Made by a program: the position numbers and the translations under genes | The notes under the pieces: model-generated | What the model was told of the DNA's origin: nothing | Database searches by the model: none | The model's input: only the letters and a program-made list of their open reading frames with translations | Shown here: piece by piece, positions 9,940-19,486 of the stretch | Position numbering within the stretch: position 1 is the stretch's first letter | How the letters are laid out: each line of letters opens with the position of its first letter | Assembly (NCBI RefSeq): GCF_025840185.1 | Contig: NZ_JAMPJU010000017.1 | Location: 1 to 52,679 of the forward strand | Direction of reading: 5' to 3' | From: Brenneria izbisi | Lineage (GTDB): Bacteria > Pseudomonadota > Gammaproteobacteria > Enterobacterales > Enterobacteriaceae | Length of the DNA: 52,679 nucleotides

Positions 9940-10191
9940 GGGGGTTCTCTCTTGATTTCTTTTTTGCCGGGTATCGCGGTTGCCGCCTCTGGCAATCGCC
10001 TTGTCATGGTTGAAATTTCACATCGCGTCACGATGATGCGCTGGTAACAAAATCAGCGGTTACGTTAACCGACCGCAACCTGAGCTAAGGAAATGCAAAT
10101 CGATCTTTTCGGCGGAAAATATGACCGCCCGATGAAACTGTCATCGGAAGTATCAGATACGATGAAGACGTGATATCTTTATTAAAATTAG

Positions 10192-10710
10192 TTAGTTATA
10201 TTTTTTTATTTCATCCATTTCATCCAGTCTGGTCAGGAGTTTGCGCATCAGCACTTCCAACTGTTTTTGTTCGTCACCACTGAGCGCCGACCAGAGAAAA
10301 TGGAGACTTTTATGTTGTGGAGGCAGCAACTGCTCAAGGAACGCTTTACCGGCTTCCGTCATATGCAAATGCAGACAACGACGGTCGTTATGGCTTTCAC
10401 GTCTCTCTATCCAGCCTTTTTTCTCCAGATCGTCAGCGATGCGCGTGGCATTGGTGCGCGATGAGCCCAGCGCGGCACTAAGTTCGGAGGGTTGGATACT
10501 GTAAGATTCCTGGGATTGCAGCGTAATTAATGCCATAAACAAGGTTTCATTAATCCCTTGCTCTTTAAGCATTCTGTTTCTGTGCTCCAGGATTTTGCTC
10601 TGCATGTGCATACACAGACGCAACAACAGGACTTCCTGGTGGGGGAAGTCGGGTTTACGTGAAGCTCGCAGGCTTAGCATTTGTTCGATGGGAGTGAAGG
10701 AACTATCCAT
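10192..10710 (-). CDS. mprA: MarR-family repressor of emrAB (EmrR)
   Basis: MprA/EmrR represses emrRAB and releases DNA on binding drugs or uncouplers. The 172-residue protein carries a winged helix with the recognition segment [20 protein letters not shown] and wing motif [14 protein letters not shown], both typical of MarR proteins. The N-terminus [18 protein letters not shown] matches the E. coli protein. It is the first gene of the emr cluster. A perfect inverted repeat sits about 32 bp upstream of the start and is a good operator candidate. Confidence 0.95.
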   Translation of the reverse strand: MDSSFTPIEQMLSLRASRKPDFPHQEVLLLRLCMHMQSKILEHRNRMLKEQGINETLFMALITLQSQESYSIQPSELSAALGSSRTNATRIADDLEKKGWIERRESHNDRRCLHLHMTEAGKAFLEQLLPPQHKSLHFLWSALSGDEQKQLEVLMRKLLTRLDEMDEIKKYN

Positions 10711-10741
10711 TTTATATAAACCTCATTAATCACGGTCCGTA

Positions 10742-10759
10742 TAGTAACTAATGTTACTA
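10742..10759. promoter_or_regulatory. Candidate EmrR (MarR-type) operator
   Basis: TAGTAAC-TAAT-GTTACTA is an 18-bp perfect palindrome with a 4-bp spacer, 31 bp upstream of the mprA start. The size and position suit a MarR dimer and autorepression. No footprint evidence is available from sequence alone. Confidence 0.6.
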
Positions 10760-10950
10760 AATGGGTAAACGAGAAAGCGCGTTTAATTCTGTGTCAGAAA
10801 GTAAGAAAAAGGCATCCAGGAAACGGATCAATCCCCTGTAATGTCATCAATATTGGTACATTGGTCGGCTATTTCAAAACCCAACAGACTGATAATTGGA
10901 TCAGCGCATTATCGGGAACTCGCGCTTTGCCGACGCTTTAATATACGTGT

Positions 10951-12159
10951 TTACCGACCTGAAGGCGCAGCGGTGATCGGGTGTTCATCATGGTTACCTC
11001 GCCACCAGACCAGCAGATTCAACAGACTGGTCACACAGCCTGCCGCACATACGCCCAGCCACCCCCAGTGCTGATAGGCTGAGGCGGAAATCATCGATCC
11101 CAGCGCGCCGCCGATAAAATAGCTGGTCATGTACCCGGCTGTCAGGCGGTTACGTGCTTCCGGCATCATGCGATAGATCACGCTCTGGTTGGTGACATGA
11201 ACGCCTTGAACGGCAAGATCCAATGCGATGATGCCGATTAAGAGCGCGATGACTGATTGAGCACCAAACGCGACAAACAGCCATGACAGTAATAATAGTA
11301 GCAGACCGGCGAACGTGGTTTGTCGGGCTTTCCCCTGATCGGCCAGACGTCCCGCACGTGATGCTGCCAATGCGCCAGCGGCGCCGACCAGACCGAACAG
11401 CCCAATCTTCCCTTCGGAATAATGATAGGGTGGGGAGGCCAGCAGAAAAGCCATGGATGTCCACAAGATGCTGAAGTTGGCAAAAGAAAAACAACCCAGC
11501 AATGCACGGGTACGGAGCAGTGACGACGTGGCGAACAACCGGAATATCGAGGCTAAGAGTTGCGGATAATTCAGCTTGTTCTCTTGCGGGACGCGCGGTA
11601 ACGCCCGCCAGAGTATCAACGCCATGATGGTCATCAATGTACTGGCGACCCAGTAGACGGTGTGCCAGTCGCCCAATGAGGCCAGCGCCCCGGCGACGGT
11701 TCGAGCCAGCAGGATACCCAGCAGCAGGCCGCTCATGATGGTGCCGACCACCTTGCCTCTGGTTTCTGGCGTTGCTAGCGTGGCGGCGAGCGGCACCAGA
11801 ATTTGCGCGACGACAGAGAATAGCCCGGTTAACGCGGTGCCGGTGATCATCAGCCAAAGCGTGCTGGCGGAGGCGGTAATCAGCATGCCGCCAGCGGCGA
11901 GCAGCGTCATACTGACAATCAGAGTCCGCCGTTCAAACATGTCTCCGAGAGGAACCAGAAACATTAAACCCACGGCGTATCCTAGCTGAGCGGCGGTAAC
12001 GATAAAACCCGCCTGATTGACGGAGAGTTCAAATGCTCTTGCGATGGTTTCCAGCAGTGGTTGAGCATAGTAATTACTGGCAACGGCGAGGCCGGTTGCC
12101 ACGGACATGGTAAGAGTCAGAGGCAGGCTGAGGCCCGATTTTTTCGGCTGAGATGACAT
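10951..12159 (-). CDS. MFS transporter, YgaY-like
   Basis: This is a 402-residue, roughly 12-helix major facilitator. The N-terminus GLAVASNYYAQPLLETIA is the conserved start of the small MFS group that contains YgaY and YfcJ-like drug/arabinose-type exporters, and the loop 2-3 motif GDMFERRTLI is present. In E. coli K-12 ygaY occupies this place between proX and the emr genes but is broken; here the reading frame is intact. The E. coli ygaZH (L-valine exporter) pair that lies next to it is missing. The substrate cannot be told from sequence. I am confident of the family and moderately of the YgaY orthology. Confidence 0.85.
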   Translation of the reverse strand: MSSQPKKSGLSLPLTLTMSVATGLAVASNYYAQPLLETIARAFELSVNQAGFIVTAAQLGYAVGLMFLVPLGDMFERRTLIVSMTLLAAGGMLITASASTLWLMITGTALTGLFSVVAQILVPLAATLATPETRGKVVGTIMSGLLLGILLARTVAGALASLGDWHTVYWVASTLMTIMALILWRALPRVPQENKLNYPQLLASIFRLFATSSLLRTRALLGCFSFANFSILWTSMAFLLASPPYHYSEGKIGLFGLVGAAGALAASRAGRLADQGKARQTTFAGLLLLLLSWLFVAFGAQSVIALLIGIIALDLAVQGVHVTNQSVIYRMMPEARNRLTAGYMTSYFIGGALGSMISASAYQHWGWLGVCAAGCVTSLLNLLVWWRGNHDEHPITAAPSGR

Positions 12160-12752
12160 AGTTTGGTGGTTAATGTAATGTTAATAATGCTAATGGTTGC
12201 GGGCAGTATGAAACAGGTGGTAACGAGATACCAGAAGATATTGCGGTTGCGGTAGGACTTGGGGACGCTGACATGGGTTAAACGTTTTTAGCGTCTATCT
12301 GTCATTATTTATACTAAGCATATAATTAAGCGTCTATCAAACTAATATTTGGTTCGTTCAGTTGGAAAATATAAAATTTTTAACCATCTTGATATTAAAA
12401 ATGAAAAAGCGGTAAATAAAGAAATAATAAGTAATTTGAATTTAACTTGTTTACTTATTGCACACAGGCAAGAAACCATTTCGATGGCAGACCGTGTTAT
12501 TAAATTAGAACAAGGTAGGATAACTACAGACACAATGCAAAATTGTCAAATGGAAATGATTAACAAAGAAGCAGGCCATATACCATGTAAATCTTTATAG
12601 CGGATCACTATCAGGCCGAAGATCCTTTTTTTATCTAATATAGGCAGACAAGCAGTGAATCTTACCTGAAAAAAGGCCGCTCGTTCTTAAGCAAGCGACA
12701 TTAACTCCAACTATCCCTGCACAGATATCATGAACGGGGCTATTTTTCAATT
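12160..12752. other. Low-GC accessory stretch, mostly non-coding
   Basis: From about 12290 the base composition shifts to clearly AT-rich compared with the flanking emr and proU genes. The only recognisable content is the ABC-exporter fragment at 12349-12600. The rest holds no open frame I can support. The shift suggests that foreign DNA entered between ygaY-like and proX and then decayed. Confidence 0.6.
12349..12600 (+). pseudogene. C-terminal remnant of a bacteriocin-type ABC exporter (CvaB-like)
   Basis: The frame encodes about 83 residues. The stretch FNHLDIKNEKAVNKEI, LLIAHRQETISMADRVI and KLEQGRI follows the order D-loop, H-loop (switch His) and final beta strand of peptidase-containing ABC exporters that secrete colicin V-type microcins. 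Walker A, the signature motif, Walker B, the membrane domain and the peptidase domain are all absent. The frame opens with TTG inside what should be the middle of the ATPase. It is therefore a 5'-truncated relic. Its AT-richness differs from its neighbours. No intact immunity or precursor gene is visible nearby. Confidence 0.7.
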
Positions 12753-13181
12753 TTACCGATATTCGATATTTGCCCAGGTCGCAGAACGCGATTTCACCAG
12801 CAATGAATAGCGCTTGTATGCGATCTTCATAGTCACTATTTTCCCTGATACCTTGCAGTTGACCTCAGGGCAGCGGCCTACGACTAAGACCTCAATATAA
12901 CGAGATGTACAAGAACGCGAGTTGGGGGTGGACAGGCATCTGATAAGATATTTTCTTCCACATGCGGCGCCATTATCCCAAAGACCATCTGAGACAGTGA
13001 CTACTCTATAGTCCATACGAAGAATCTGGTCTGTGGATATATTACATCCCTGGATAAGATCGTTAACGTGGGTGCCATTGTTACCATAGAAACTGGTCGT
13101 TCCAACGTCTGCAAATGCAGGCACAGACATTGTCAAAATTGTCGAAAAATATGTAATGGCGAGCAAATTCCTTGTTTTCAT
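12753..13181 (-). CDS. Secreted plant-natriuretic-peptide/expansin-like (EG45, double-psi beta-barrel) protein
   Basis: The 142-residue precursor starts with a clear signal peptide (MKTRNLLAITYFSTILTMSV, cleavage expected after PAFA near residue 24). The mature ~118 residues follow the pattern of plant natriuretic peptides and the bacterial XacPNP group: GTTSFYGNNGT, then VSDGLWDNGAACGRKYLIRC, then SRSC, then IEVLVVGRCPEVNCK. The Gly-rich AACGRKY block and paired Cys are the core of the RlpA/expansin double-psi barrel. The C-terminus YSLLVKSRSATWANIEYR replaces the usual end of the barrel. SD GAGG precedes the ATG. Known relatives alter host water and ion balance; the function here is inference. 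It is monocistronic, in low-GC DNA next to a decayed exporter, which suggests horizontal gain. Confidence 0.75.
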   Translation of the reverse strand: MKTRNLLAITYFSTILTMSVPAFADVGTTSFYGNNGTHVNDLIQGCNISTDQILRMDYRVVTVSDGLWDNGAACGRKYLIRCLSTPNSRSCTSRYIEVLVVGRCPEVNCKVSGKIVTMKIAYKRYSLLVKSRSATWANIEYR

Positions 13182-13353
13182 TTGTCTATCCTCTTTTGTG
13201 CTTATACTCTGTATTAGGTTGTCTAATTGATAGCTGGTTATTTATTTTCCAGTAATCAAATTTAGTTCCGTCCATGAAAAACCAGATAACCCACATGACC
13301 TCTCCATCCTCAAGCGTTATGTAGTCGTGTGAGGCGTTGAGTTGAGAATCGAT

Positions 13354-13363
13354 GTAACGTTAC
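13354..13363. promoter_or_regulatory. Palindrome GTAACGTTAC, possible operator
   Basis: A perfect 10-bp palindrome lies about 173 bp upstream of the PNP-like start and is flanked by T and c-TACA, extending partly to TGTAACGTTAC-TACA. The shape resembles LacI/GalR-family operators, but no regulator gene is adjacent. Confidence 0.3.
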
Positions 13364-13569
13364 CTACAGGCAAAAGTGTGGCGTTTCATGTCAGATTAAT
13401 CAATCAGTTTTCTTTCTGATATCTATCATTTAACTGAAACATGCGTGAAAGGTGAAGCGGAGGGCTTTTACTGCCTAACCAATGTGCTCGCGATTCAGGG
13501 AGGGGGCAAGCTCACTGCGCTTCATGGGTAGCTGTAGTTAACCACCACATGGCTATTACATACAAGGGA

Positions 13570-13594
13570 AGGGGAGGACATTAGCGCCTCCCCT
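13570..13594 (-). terminator. Hairpin downstream of proX
   Basis: AGGGGAGG (13570-13577) pairs with CCTCCCCT (13587-13594), loop 9 nt, 29 bases past the proX stop. It lacks a good T tract in the leftward direction, so termination is only likely. Confidence 0.5.
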
Positions 13595-13622
13595 GGCAAG
13601 GTGGGTATGAATGAAAAATCGC

Positions 13623-14627
13623 TTATTTTGCTGCTTCGGCTGCGGTTTTTACCCAACCGTCAAACTGCTGCTGGTGGGCTTTGATCCAGCCGTCCACATG
13701 ACGTTCGATATCCTGCTGGGAGCCTTCGCCCTGATGCATACGCAGGTTCTGCGCATTGATATCAGCCAGTGGTAATTTCATGATGGAAAACAGTTTTGCC
13801 GCCGCCGGATTCTTTTCCGCCCATTCTTTATTGGCCGCAATCTTCATGTTGTTGACTGGGAAGCCATAGTCAGCGCCATTAGGCAGTTTGGTACTGCTTC
13901 CTTTCATATTGCCCGGTTGAGAAGAGAAAGGCACCTGTAGCCATACCACGTCACGTCCCGGAACCAGCACATCGCTGACCCAATACGGTGTCCAAGTGTA
14001 GTAAAGAATGGGTTTGCCTTCTTTATAGCGGGTAATGGTATCGGCAATCAGGGCGGCGTAGTTCCCCTGATTATGCTCGACGGTGTTAGTCAGGTCATAG
14101 GCGCTGATATGGTTATTGATCGCGGCTTCACAGCCCCAGCCTGGATTACAGCCAGTTAAGTCAGCTTTTCCGTCGCCATTGGTATCAAACAGTTTGGCGA
14201 TATTCGGATCTTTTAACTGCGCGATATTGGTGATCTTATATTGGTCGGCGGTTTTTTTATCGATCAGGTAACCCTGAGCGGCGCCGGAAACATATTCACC
14301 CTGACGATAGAATTTAGCGTCGCCGCCAGCGGAAGTATACATGTCAGCCTGAAGCGGATCCCAGTTTACGGCAATAAAGGTGGTATCACCGGAGGCAATC
14401 GAGGTGTAAGCGACGTTGTAGTCGACTTCACGAATGGGTTGTACCTCATAACCCAGTTTTTCCAGTGCTCGGCTGACCAGCAGTGTCTGGAATGTTTCTT
14501 CCGCGATGGTGCTTTGCACTGGAATGACCTGGACGCCTTTGCCGGGGAGTTCGTCAGCGGCGGCATAGAACGATGTACTGAGTAGTGCGGTGGTCAGGGC
14601 GGCTGCCCAGATTTTTGTTTTATGCAT
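13623..14627 (-). CDS. proX: Glycine betaine/proline betaine-binding periplasmic protein ProX
   Basis: ProX captures glycine betaine and proline betaine in the periplasm and hands them to ProVW. The 334-residue precursor has a signal peptide ([20 protein letters not shown], cleavage near YAAA-DELPG). The OpuAC-type binding domain has the aromatic segments [16 protein letters not shown] and [16 protein letters not shown] that box the quaternary amine. The start is placed at ATG 14627, with GAGGGA upstream, because an in-frame upstream extension would bury the signal peptide. It is the last gene of proVWX, 88 bp after proW, and the gap contains a hairpin. Confidence 0.96.
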   Translation of the reverse strand: MHKTKIWAAALTTALLSTSFYAAADELPGKGVQVIPVQSTIAEETFQTLLVSRALEKLGYEVQPIREVDYNVAYTSIASGDTTFIAVNWDPLQADMYTSAGGDAKFYRQGEYVSGAAQGYLIDKKTADQYKITNIAQLKDPNIAKLFDTNGDGKADLTGCNPGWGCEAAINNHISAYDLTNTVEHNQGNYAALIADTITRYKEGKPILYYTWTPYWVSDVLVPGRDVVWLQVPFSSQPGNMKGSSTKLPNGADYGFPVNNMKIAANKEWAEKNPAAAKLFSIMKLPLADINAQNLRMHQGEGSQQDIERHVDGWIKAHQQQFDGWVKTAAEAAK

Positions 14628-14684
14628 TATGGTTCCCTCTTTTTTGTGTAGTGTGAAGCGGGCGCTAAATCTGGTATTGGGTAT

Positions 14685-14707
14685 TGCCGGTTGCCAGGCA
14701 ACCGGCA
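14685..14707 (-). repeat. proW-proX intergenic stem-loop
   Basis: TGCCGGTTG (14685-14693) and CAACCGGCA (14699-14707) form a perfect 9-bp stem with a 5-nt loop inside the 88-bp proW-proX gap. It has no T tract, so it more likely stabilises or processes the operon mRNA than ends it. Confidence 0.55.
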
Positions 14708-14715
14708 TACACGCA

Positions 14716-15930
14716 TTACTGCTTGATGAAAGGGCGGGCGATCAAGCCGACGGGACCGGTGGTATACCAGCTTTTGTTGCCCTTGGCGCGTCTGTCACGA
14801 CCTAGTGATTGAGTGAGGCGGTCGAGAATGATGGCCAGAATAACGATACCGACGCCACCGACGGCGGCCAATCCCATATCCAATCGACCGATACCGCGCA
14901 GCACCATCTGACCTAAACCGCCTACGGCGATCATGGAGGCAATCACCACCATCGACAGCGCCAGCATCAGCGTCTGGTTTACGCCCGCCATGATGGTCGG
15001 CATCGCCAGCGGCAACTGGACTTTAAACAGCATCTGACGCGGACTGGCGCCGAAAGATTCCGCCGCTTCAATCAGATCGGCCGGTACCTGACGGATCCCC
15101 AGAATAGTCAGACGAATAATCGGCGGCAGGGCAAAAATGATGGTCACCACCACGCCCGGCACATTACCGATACCGAACAGCATGACGATCGGCACCAGAT
15201 AGACAAATGCCGGCGTTGTCTGCATCGCATCCAATAGCGGACGAATCACTCTGGCCGCGCGTTCGCTACGCGCCAGCCAGATGCCCATCGGCAAACCAAT
15301 CAAGATGCAGAAGAATAACGCCGTCAGCACCAATGCCAACGTAATCATCGCTTGCGACCACGCGCCGATGGCGCCGATGGCGATCAGGGAAATCAACGTC
15401 GTCACGCCCATGCCCAGACTGGACATTTGCCAGGCGAGCAGCGCGAACACCAGAATGGCGATCGGCGCGGGCATGCCGAGCAGCAATTGTTGAAAACCAC
15501 TCAGAATGAAATCGACAGGGACGCGCACCCCCTGAAAAAGCGGTCTGAAATGCAGCACCACCCAGTCGATCCCGGTTGTGACCCAGCTATCGAGCGGGAT
15601 CAGCGTATCCTTGAACGGATCGAGCAAGTTGAAATGTTCCGGTGTTGCCGACGTAGTGTTGTTCAGCCAGTCGGTGCTTGGCGCTGCCGCGTCCGCACCG
15701 TCTGGCGTCGGCGCGCCGTTCCATGCATTGGCGTCGCCGGAGGCATTCTGCGTAGACCAGGGATCGGCTTGAGGCGCGGCATCCTGTCCGGTTGGCGCGT
15801 CTTGCGTGGTGGACGCCCAGGGATCGCTCGGTGCCGCGGCGTCGTTCTGACTCTGATTTGTTGTCTGATCGACGGGCTGTTCCTGTGGGGCGTTGGTGTT
15901 TTCCCACGGGTTCGATGTTGATTTACTCAT
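14716..15930 (-). CDS. proW: Glycine betaine/proline ABC transporter permease ProW
   Basis: ProW is the membrane channel of the ProU osmoprotectant importer. At 404 residues it is about 50 longer than E. coli ProW (354). The extra length is all in a hydrophilic N-terminal tail of about 95 residues that repeats Asp/Asn-Pro-Trp units (NPWENT, DPWASTT, DPWSTQ) among Gln, Ala and Asp. From [18 protein letters not shown] onward it aligns with E. coli, including the EAA loop ([20 protein letters not shown]). The stop overlaps nothing downstream; the start overlaps the proV end by 8 bp, implying translational coupling. Confidence 0.95.
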   Translation of the reverse strand: MSKSTSNPWENTNAPQEQPVDQTTNQSQNDAAAPSDPWASTTQDAPTGQDAAPQADPWSTQNASGDANAWNGAPTPDGADAAAPSTDWLNNTTSATPEHFNLLDPFKDTLIPLDSWVTTGIDWVVLHFRPLFQGVRVPVDFILSGFQQLLLGMPAPIAILVFALLAWQMSSLGMGVTTLISLIAIGAIGAWSQAMITLALVLTALFFCILIGLPMGIWLARSERAARVIRPLLDAMQTTPAFVYLVPIVMLFGIGNVPGVVVTIIFALPPIIRLTILGIRQVPADLIEAAESFGASPRQMLFKVQLPLAMPTIMAGVNQTLMLALSMVVIASMIAVGGLGQMVLRGIGRLDMGLAAVGGVGIVILAIILDRLTQSLGRDRRAKGNKSWYTTGPVGLIARPFIKQ

Positions 15931-17125
15931 TGGTCACTCCTTCCTTATCCAGCGCCTGTAGCAGCATTCCTTTGGAAATGATGCCAATGTACTCGTCGTT
16001 TTCACCAATGACCGGCACAGCGCAGGGCGCTTGCGCCACCTGAGAAATCAGTTCATTGAGCGACATATCGGCAGGCACTGGGGCCGGAGCGGAAAGCAAT
16101 GCCTGCTCCAGCGGCTGTTGCGCTTTCAAGGCTTGTTTCAGCGAATCAATCGACACGATACCAATAAATTTTTGTCCGCGTTCCAGCACATAACCGTAAT
16201 CACGGTCTTCATCCTGAAGGATCTTCAGGGCGGATCGCGGGCCGACGCCTGGTGTTTTACGGATCAGCGTCACCGGACGGCGGCGGGCGATATCTTTGGC
16301 GCTGAAGACATGACTGATGTCCACGCCGCGGAAGAAGGTGCGAACATAGTCGTTCGCCGGATTATTCAGAATTTCGTCTGGGGTGCCAACCTGAATGACT
16401 TCACCGCCATGCATGATGGCAATGCGATCGCCGATGCGCATCGCTTCATCCAGATCGTGCGAAATAAAGACGATTGTACGCTGGTTGCGAGACTGGAGTT
16501 TAATCAACTCATCCTGCATTTCTGTACGGATCAGGGGATCCAGGGCGGAGAACGCTTCATCCATCAACAGGATATCGGGATCATTCGCCAGAGCGCGGGC
16601 CAGACCAACACGCTGGCGCATCCCGCCGGAAAGTTCATCCGGGTAGGAACCGGCATAGGCTTCGAGCCCGACCTGTTGCAGCGCATTCAGCGCTTTCTGT
16701 TCACGCTCCGCTTTCGGCATTCCAGCAAGCTCCATGCCGAACGCGGTGTTGTTGAGAATATTCAAATGCGGCATCAGCGCGAATGACTGGAATACCATAC
16801 TGATTTTCTTGCGGCGAACTTCGCGCAACGCGGTATCTGATATCTGTGCGATATCCTCACCATCAATCAGAACCTGGCCTTTGGTCGGCTCTATCAGACG
16901 ATTGAGAAGGCGTACCAATGTGGATTTGCCGGAACCGGATAATCCCATGATGACAAATATTTCGCCTTCTTCAATGGCCAGATTAGCATTTTTCACACCG
17001 AGGGTGAGCCCGGTTTTTTCAAAAATCTGATCCTTACTCAAGCCTTTGTCGATCAGCTTGAATGCGCGGTCAGGATGCTCGCCAAATACCTTGTAAAGGT
17101 TTTTTACTTCAAGTTTTATTGCCAT
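15923..17125 (-). CDS. proV: Glycine betaine/proline ABC transporter ATPase ProV
   Basis: ProV powers uptake of osmoprotectants. The 400-residue protein equals the E. coli length. Walker A (GLSGSGKST, about residues 58-66), signature LSGGMRQR, Walker [14 protein letters not shown] and the switch His ISHDLDEA are all intact. The last ~120 residues form two CBS repeats ([20 protein letters not shown], then [19 protein letters not shown]) that in relatives sense ionic strength. It heads the proVWX operon. Osmotic induction is known for E. coli proU; the 570 bp upstream are non-coding and AT-rich, which fits a silencer-type promoter but does not prove it. Confidence 0.97.
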   Translation of the reverse strand: MAIKLEVKNLYKVFGEHPDRAFKLIDKGLSKDQIFEKTGLTLGVKNANLAIEEGEIFVIMGLSGSGKSTLVRLLNRLIEPTKGQVLIDGEDIAQISDTALREVRRKKISMVFQSFALMPHLNILNNTAFGMELAGMPKAEREQKALNALQQVGLEAYAGSYPDELSGGMRQRVGLARALANDPDILLMDEAFSALDPLIRTEMQDELIKLQSRNQRTIVFISHDLDEAMRIGDRIAIMHGGEVIQVGTPDEILNNPANDYVRTFFRGVDISHVFSAKDIARRRPVTLIRKTPGVGPRSALKILQDEDRDYGYVLERGQKFIGIVSIDSLKQALKAQQPLEQALLSAPAPVPADMSLNELISQVAQAPCAVPVIGENDEYIGIISKGMLLQALDKEGVTNE

Positions 17126-17419
17126 GAAATTATTGTTTTCCTATGGTCATTTATAATTCTATAACATCGTCCTGGTAATGGTTAAACGCGATCTACCCTA
17201 CCATAATGAGATTCTGAGACAACCCCTGGCAGTCTGATTAACGTGGGGAAAGGGGCGATGATTAATGTGATTCTCATACCCTTTTCCGCTTTTTTTCTTG
17301 GTGATATTTCTAATTTTATGGTTGCAGGTTTTTATTTAAAATGTATTTATTTTCAATGGATTATGAATTTTCATTTTTGTGAAATAAATAATTTTTCTTG
17401 GCCGGAATTTACGCGTGGA

Positions 17420-17469
17420 TTATTCATCGATTTAACGGAGGAATATAAGTTTGAATAATCGATGAATAA
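17420..17469. repeat. 13-bp perfect inverted repeat around a GGAGG core
   Basis: TTATTCATCGATT (17420-17432) is exactly complementary to AATCGATGAATAA (17457-17469). The 24-base spacer contains ACGGAGGAATA. It could be an operator pair, a transcript hairpin, or a relic of a short mobile repeat. Confidence 0.55.
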
Positions 17470-17544
17470 CAGGTTACAGACAACAGAATAGCGCGATTTA
17501 TGTGCATAAATAATTGTGCAGAACATCGCCATACTGATTGAGTA

Positions 17545-17578
17545 TATACCCAAATAATTCGAGTTGCAGGAAGGCGAC
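17545..17578. repeat. Dispersed extragenic motif (ATTCGAGTTGCAGGAAGGC type)
   Basis: The string TATACCCAAATAATTCGAGT followed by TGCAGGAAGGCGACGA is one I recall as recurring in intergenic regions of Yersinia, Serratia and Pectobacterium genomes. Only one copy is seen in this window, so the repeat status rests on memory. Confidence 0.5.
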
Positions 17579-17629
17579 GAGGCTGACGGTGATTGTCTGG
17601 GAATAGCCGGGCATGGTTGATAGCGACAC

Positions 17630-17663
17630 GACGCCTGAGCCGGTTTGATAACCGGCTGGCGTC
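17630..17663 (-). terminator. Strong hairpin after hpxZ
   Basis: GACGCC (17630-17635) and GCCGGTT (17639-17645) pair with AACCGGC (17650-17656) and GGCGTC (17658-17663) around a TGAT loop, with small bulges. It lies 33 bases past the hpxZ stop and is the likely end of the hpxWXYZ transcript, though no T tract follows. Confidence 0.5.
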
Positions 17664-17696
17664 GAGTAGGTATTCGCGGGATAGAGCGCGGTGAGG

Positions 17697-18083
17697 CTAT
17701 TCGCTCATCAGGCTGACGTGGGCGGCAACGATGCGCCAGCCTTCCGGCATTTTCACCCAGGTTTGCATCTGACGTCCGGTTTTGGCGCTGCCTTCTCGCT
17801 GAAACTCTGTGCTTGCCACCGCCATATGCTGGCCGTAGGTGGTGATAACCGTATTCTGTAACTGGCGATCCAACCCGGCGGAAGGACGGGCCAGACGAAA
17901 GGCGCGGATTTCCTCAATTCCGTACAGATTTTCTCCCGCGCCATAACGAACGGTGCGCGCATCGTGCCAGAACAACTCATCCAAGACGTCGATGTCATTA
18001 CCGGTCAGCGCTTTTTCATAACGATGGAAGGCGAAAGTGACTTCAGCCAGTACATCGGGCTGATTAATATCATCATGTAACAT
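17697..18083 (-). CDS. hpxZ: Oxalurate catabolism protein HpxZ (AtzH-like, NTF2 fold)
   Basis: This 128-residue protein belongs to the DUF3225/AtzH-like NTF2-fold family. Visible marks are the N-terminal helix EVTFAFHRYEKALTGNDID, the strand LDELFWHDARTVRYGAGENL and the C-terminal WVKMPEGWRIVAAHVSLM. In Klebsiella it is the last gene of hpxWXYZ for oxalurate use; AtzH in cyanuric-acid degraders hydrolyses a dicarboxyurea intermediate. Its exact reaction here is inferred. Its ATG overlaps the hpxY stop by one base (TAATG), so it is translationally coupled to the amidase. Confidence 0.88.
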   Translation of the reverse strand: MLHDDINQPDVLAEVTFAFHRYEKALTGNDIDVLDELFWHDARTVRYGAGENLYGIEEIRAFRLARPSAGLDRQLQNTVITTYGQHMAVASTEFQREGSAKTGRQMQTWVKMPEGWRIVAAHVSLMSE

Positions 18084-19486
18084 TAACGTGACTCCTGAGA
18101 AAAAGAACCAATAGCGGTGATGCCGCGTTGCTCCAGCGTCCAGGCGGCACGCAGGCAGAGATCTTCACGCCACGGCGCGCCGATAAGCTGAATACCGATT
18201 GGTAAGCCGTTGGCGGTCATGACCGGCACGGTGACTACCGGTAAACCGACGAAGGAAATCGGCTGCGTCAGCATACCCATGCTGGCGCGCACCGGCAGAT
18301 CGACGCCGTTGATGCGCATCGTCTCTTGCCCAATCAGCGTCGCGGTGCAGGGCGTGGCCGGCGCAATCAACAGGTCGGTATGTTCAAACAAGGATAAAAC
18401 GTGTTGACGGAAATGATCGCGGAAACGCTGCGCCTGTACGTACCAGGCAGCCGGGATCATGGCGCCCGCCAGCAGACGTTCACGGGATAGCGGTTCAAAC
18501 AGTTCCGGGCTTTGACGCAGGGCGGGGAGATAGTGATTACCCCCTTCGCTGGCGGACATGATAAAGGCGGCGGTTCGCGCCAGATCTGCATCAGGTAAGG
18601 TGAGGCTGGTTGGCGCATTCAGGGCGTCGGCGATTTTTTGCACGGCGGTTTTCGCCTCAGTGCTGCTCCACTCAGCGAAATAACCCGCCAGAACCGAGCA
18701 GCGCAGACCGTCACCGCCCGCTTCCAACAGAGGAGCGCAAGGCAATGGCGCACGTTCTGACTGGAAACGGTCTGCGTGGTCGCGCCCTTGTAGCGCATCG
18801 AACGCCAGCGCCAGATCTTCCGTGCTGCGCGCCAACGGCCCAATATGGTCGAGGCTGGCGACAAACGGCTGGCTGCCGCTGCGCGACAAACGGCCAAAGG
18901 TGGGTTTCAGGCCAAAGATCCCGCACAAAGAAGCCGGAACGCGGATTGATCCATTGGTATCGCTGCCGAGGGTAAACGTCACCAGACCGGCGGCAACCGC
19001 GGCGGCGGAACCGCCGGATGAACCGCCGGCGACGCGTTGCTGGTCAAGGGGGTTGCGGGTGGCGCCGTAATAACTGTTCTCCGTGGTAAAGCCATAGGCG
19101 TAGGCATCCATATTCAGCATGCCGGAAAGTAACCCGCCCTGATTAGCCAGTTGCCTGATGGCGAAAGCATCCTGTCCGGCAGACGCGCGCTGACTGAATA
19201 ACTGTGCGCCTGCCAGCGTGGTTGCGCCTGCGACGTCAAACAGATTTTTTACCGCGTACGGCACGCCTGCCAGCGGCGGCAACGTTTCGCCGCGCATCCG
19301 CATCCGATCCACACGGTCCGCCTCATCCAGCATGCGTTGATGGGTGATCTGCGTATAGGCATTGATATCGGGGTTGGCTTGCTCAATGGCATGCAGGGTT
19401 TGTTGCGCAATGTCTCTGGCGGAGAACTCGCCAGCCAACAACCCCTGTCGCGTTTGTTTAATGGACTGCGACAGAAATTCACTCAT
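18083..19486 (-). CDS. hpxY: AtzE/HpxY-family amidase
   Basis: The 467-residue protein is an amidase-signature hydrolase: catalytic Lys in [14 protein letters not shown], then the Gly/Ser-rich segment [14 protein letters not shown] with the cis-Ser, and the nucleophile Ser in [15 protein letters not shown]. It belongs to the AtzE group that works with a small GatC-like partner. Here that partner is hpxX, whose stop overlaps the hpxY start by 4 bp (ATGA). In the Hpx pathway XY is linked with breakdown of oxalurate-derived amides; the exact substrate is not readable from the sequence. Confidence 0.9.
   Translation of the reverse strand: MSEFLSQSIKQTRQGLLAGEFSARDIAQQTLHAIEQANPDINAYTQITHQRMLDEADRVDRMRMRGETLPPLAGVPYAVKNLFDVAGATTLAGAQLFSQRASAGQDAFAIRQLANQGGLLSGMLNMDAYAYGFTTENSYYGATRNPLDQQRVAGGSSGGSAAAVAAGLVTFTLGSDTNGSIRVPASLCGIFGLKPTFGRLSRSGSQPFVASLDHIGPLARSTEDLALAFDALQGRDHADRFQSERAPLPCAPLLEAGGDGLRCSVLAGYFAEWSSTEAKTAVQKIADALNAPTSLTLPDADLARTAAFIMSASEGGNHYLPALRQSPELFEPLSRERLLAGAMIPAAWYVQAQRFRDHFRQHVLSLFEHTDLLIAPATPCTATLIGQETMRINGVDLPVRASMGMLTQPISFVGLPVVTVPVMTANGLPIGIQLIGAPWREDLCLRAAWTLEQRGITAIGSFSQESR

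Larger units (their letters stand above)
13182..13622. other. Intergenic region between the PNP-like gene and proX
   Basis: No supported gene is present. It contains the promoter region of the PNP-like gene, a 10-bp perfect palindrome at 13354-13363 and a proX-proximal hairpin at 13570-13594. Confidence 0.6.
17126..17696. other. Gene-free region upstream of proV
   Basis: The first ~330 bp are AT-rich and should contain the proU promoter. A frame at 17243-17458 has no convincing start site or family resemblance and I do not call it. The remainder holds a 13-bp inverted repeat (17420-17469), a dispersed-repeat-like motif (17545-17578) and a GC-rich cruciform (17630-17663). Confidence 0.6.

Noticed and set aside
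12342..12533. 63-residue frame opposite the exporter fragment
   Set aside because: The forward frame carries recognisable ABC-exporter motifs; the reverse one has none and is a complement artefact.
17243..17458. 71-residue hydrophobic frame upstream of proV
   Set aside because: AT-rich sequence gives chance hydrophobic residues; no ribosome-binding site, no recognisable domain, and it runs into the 13-bp inverted repeat.
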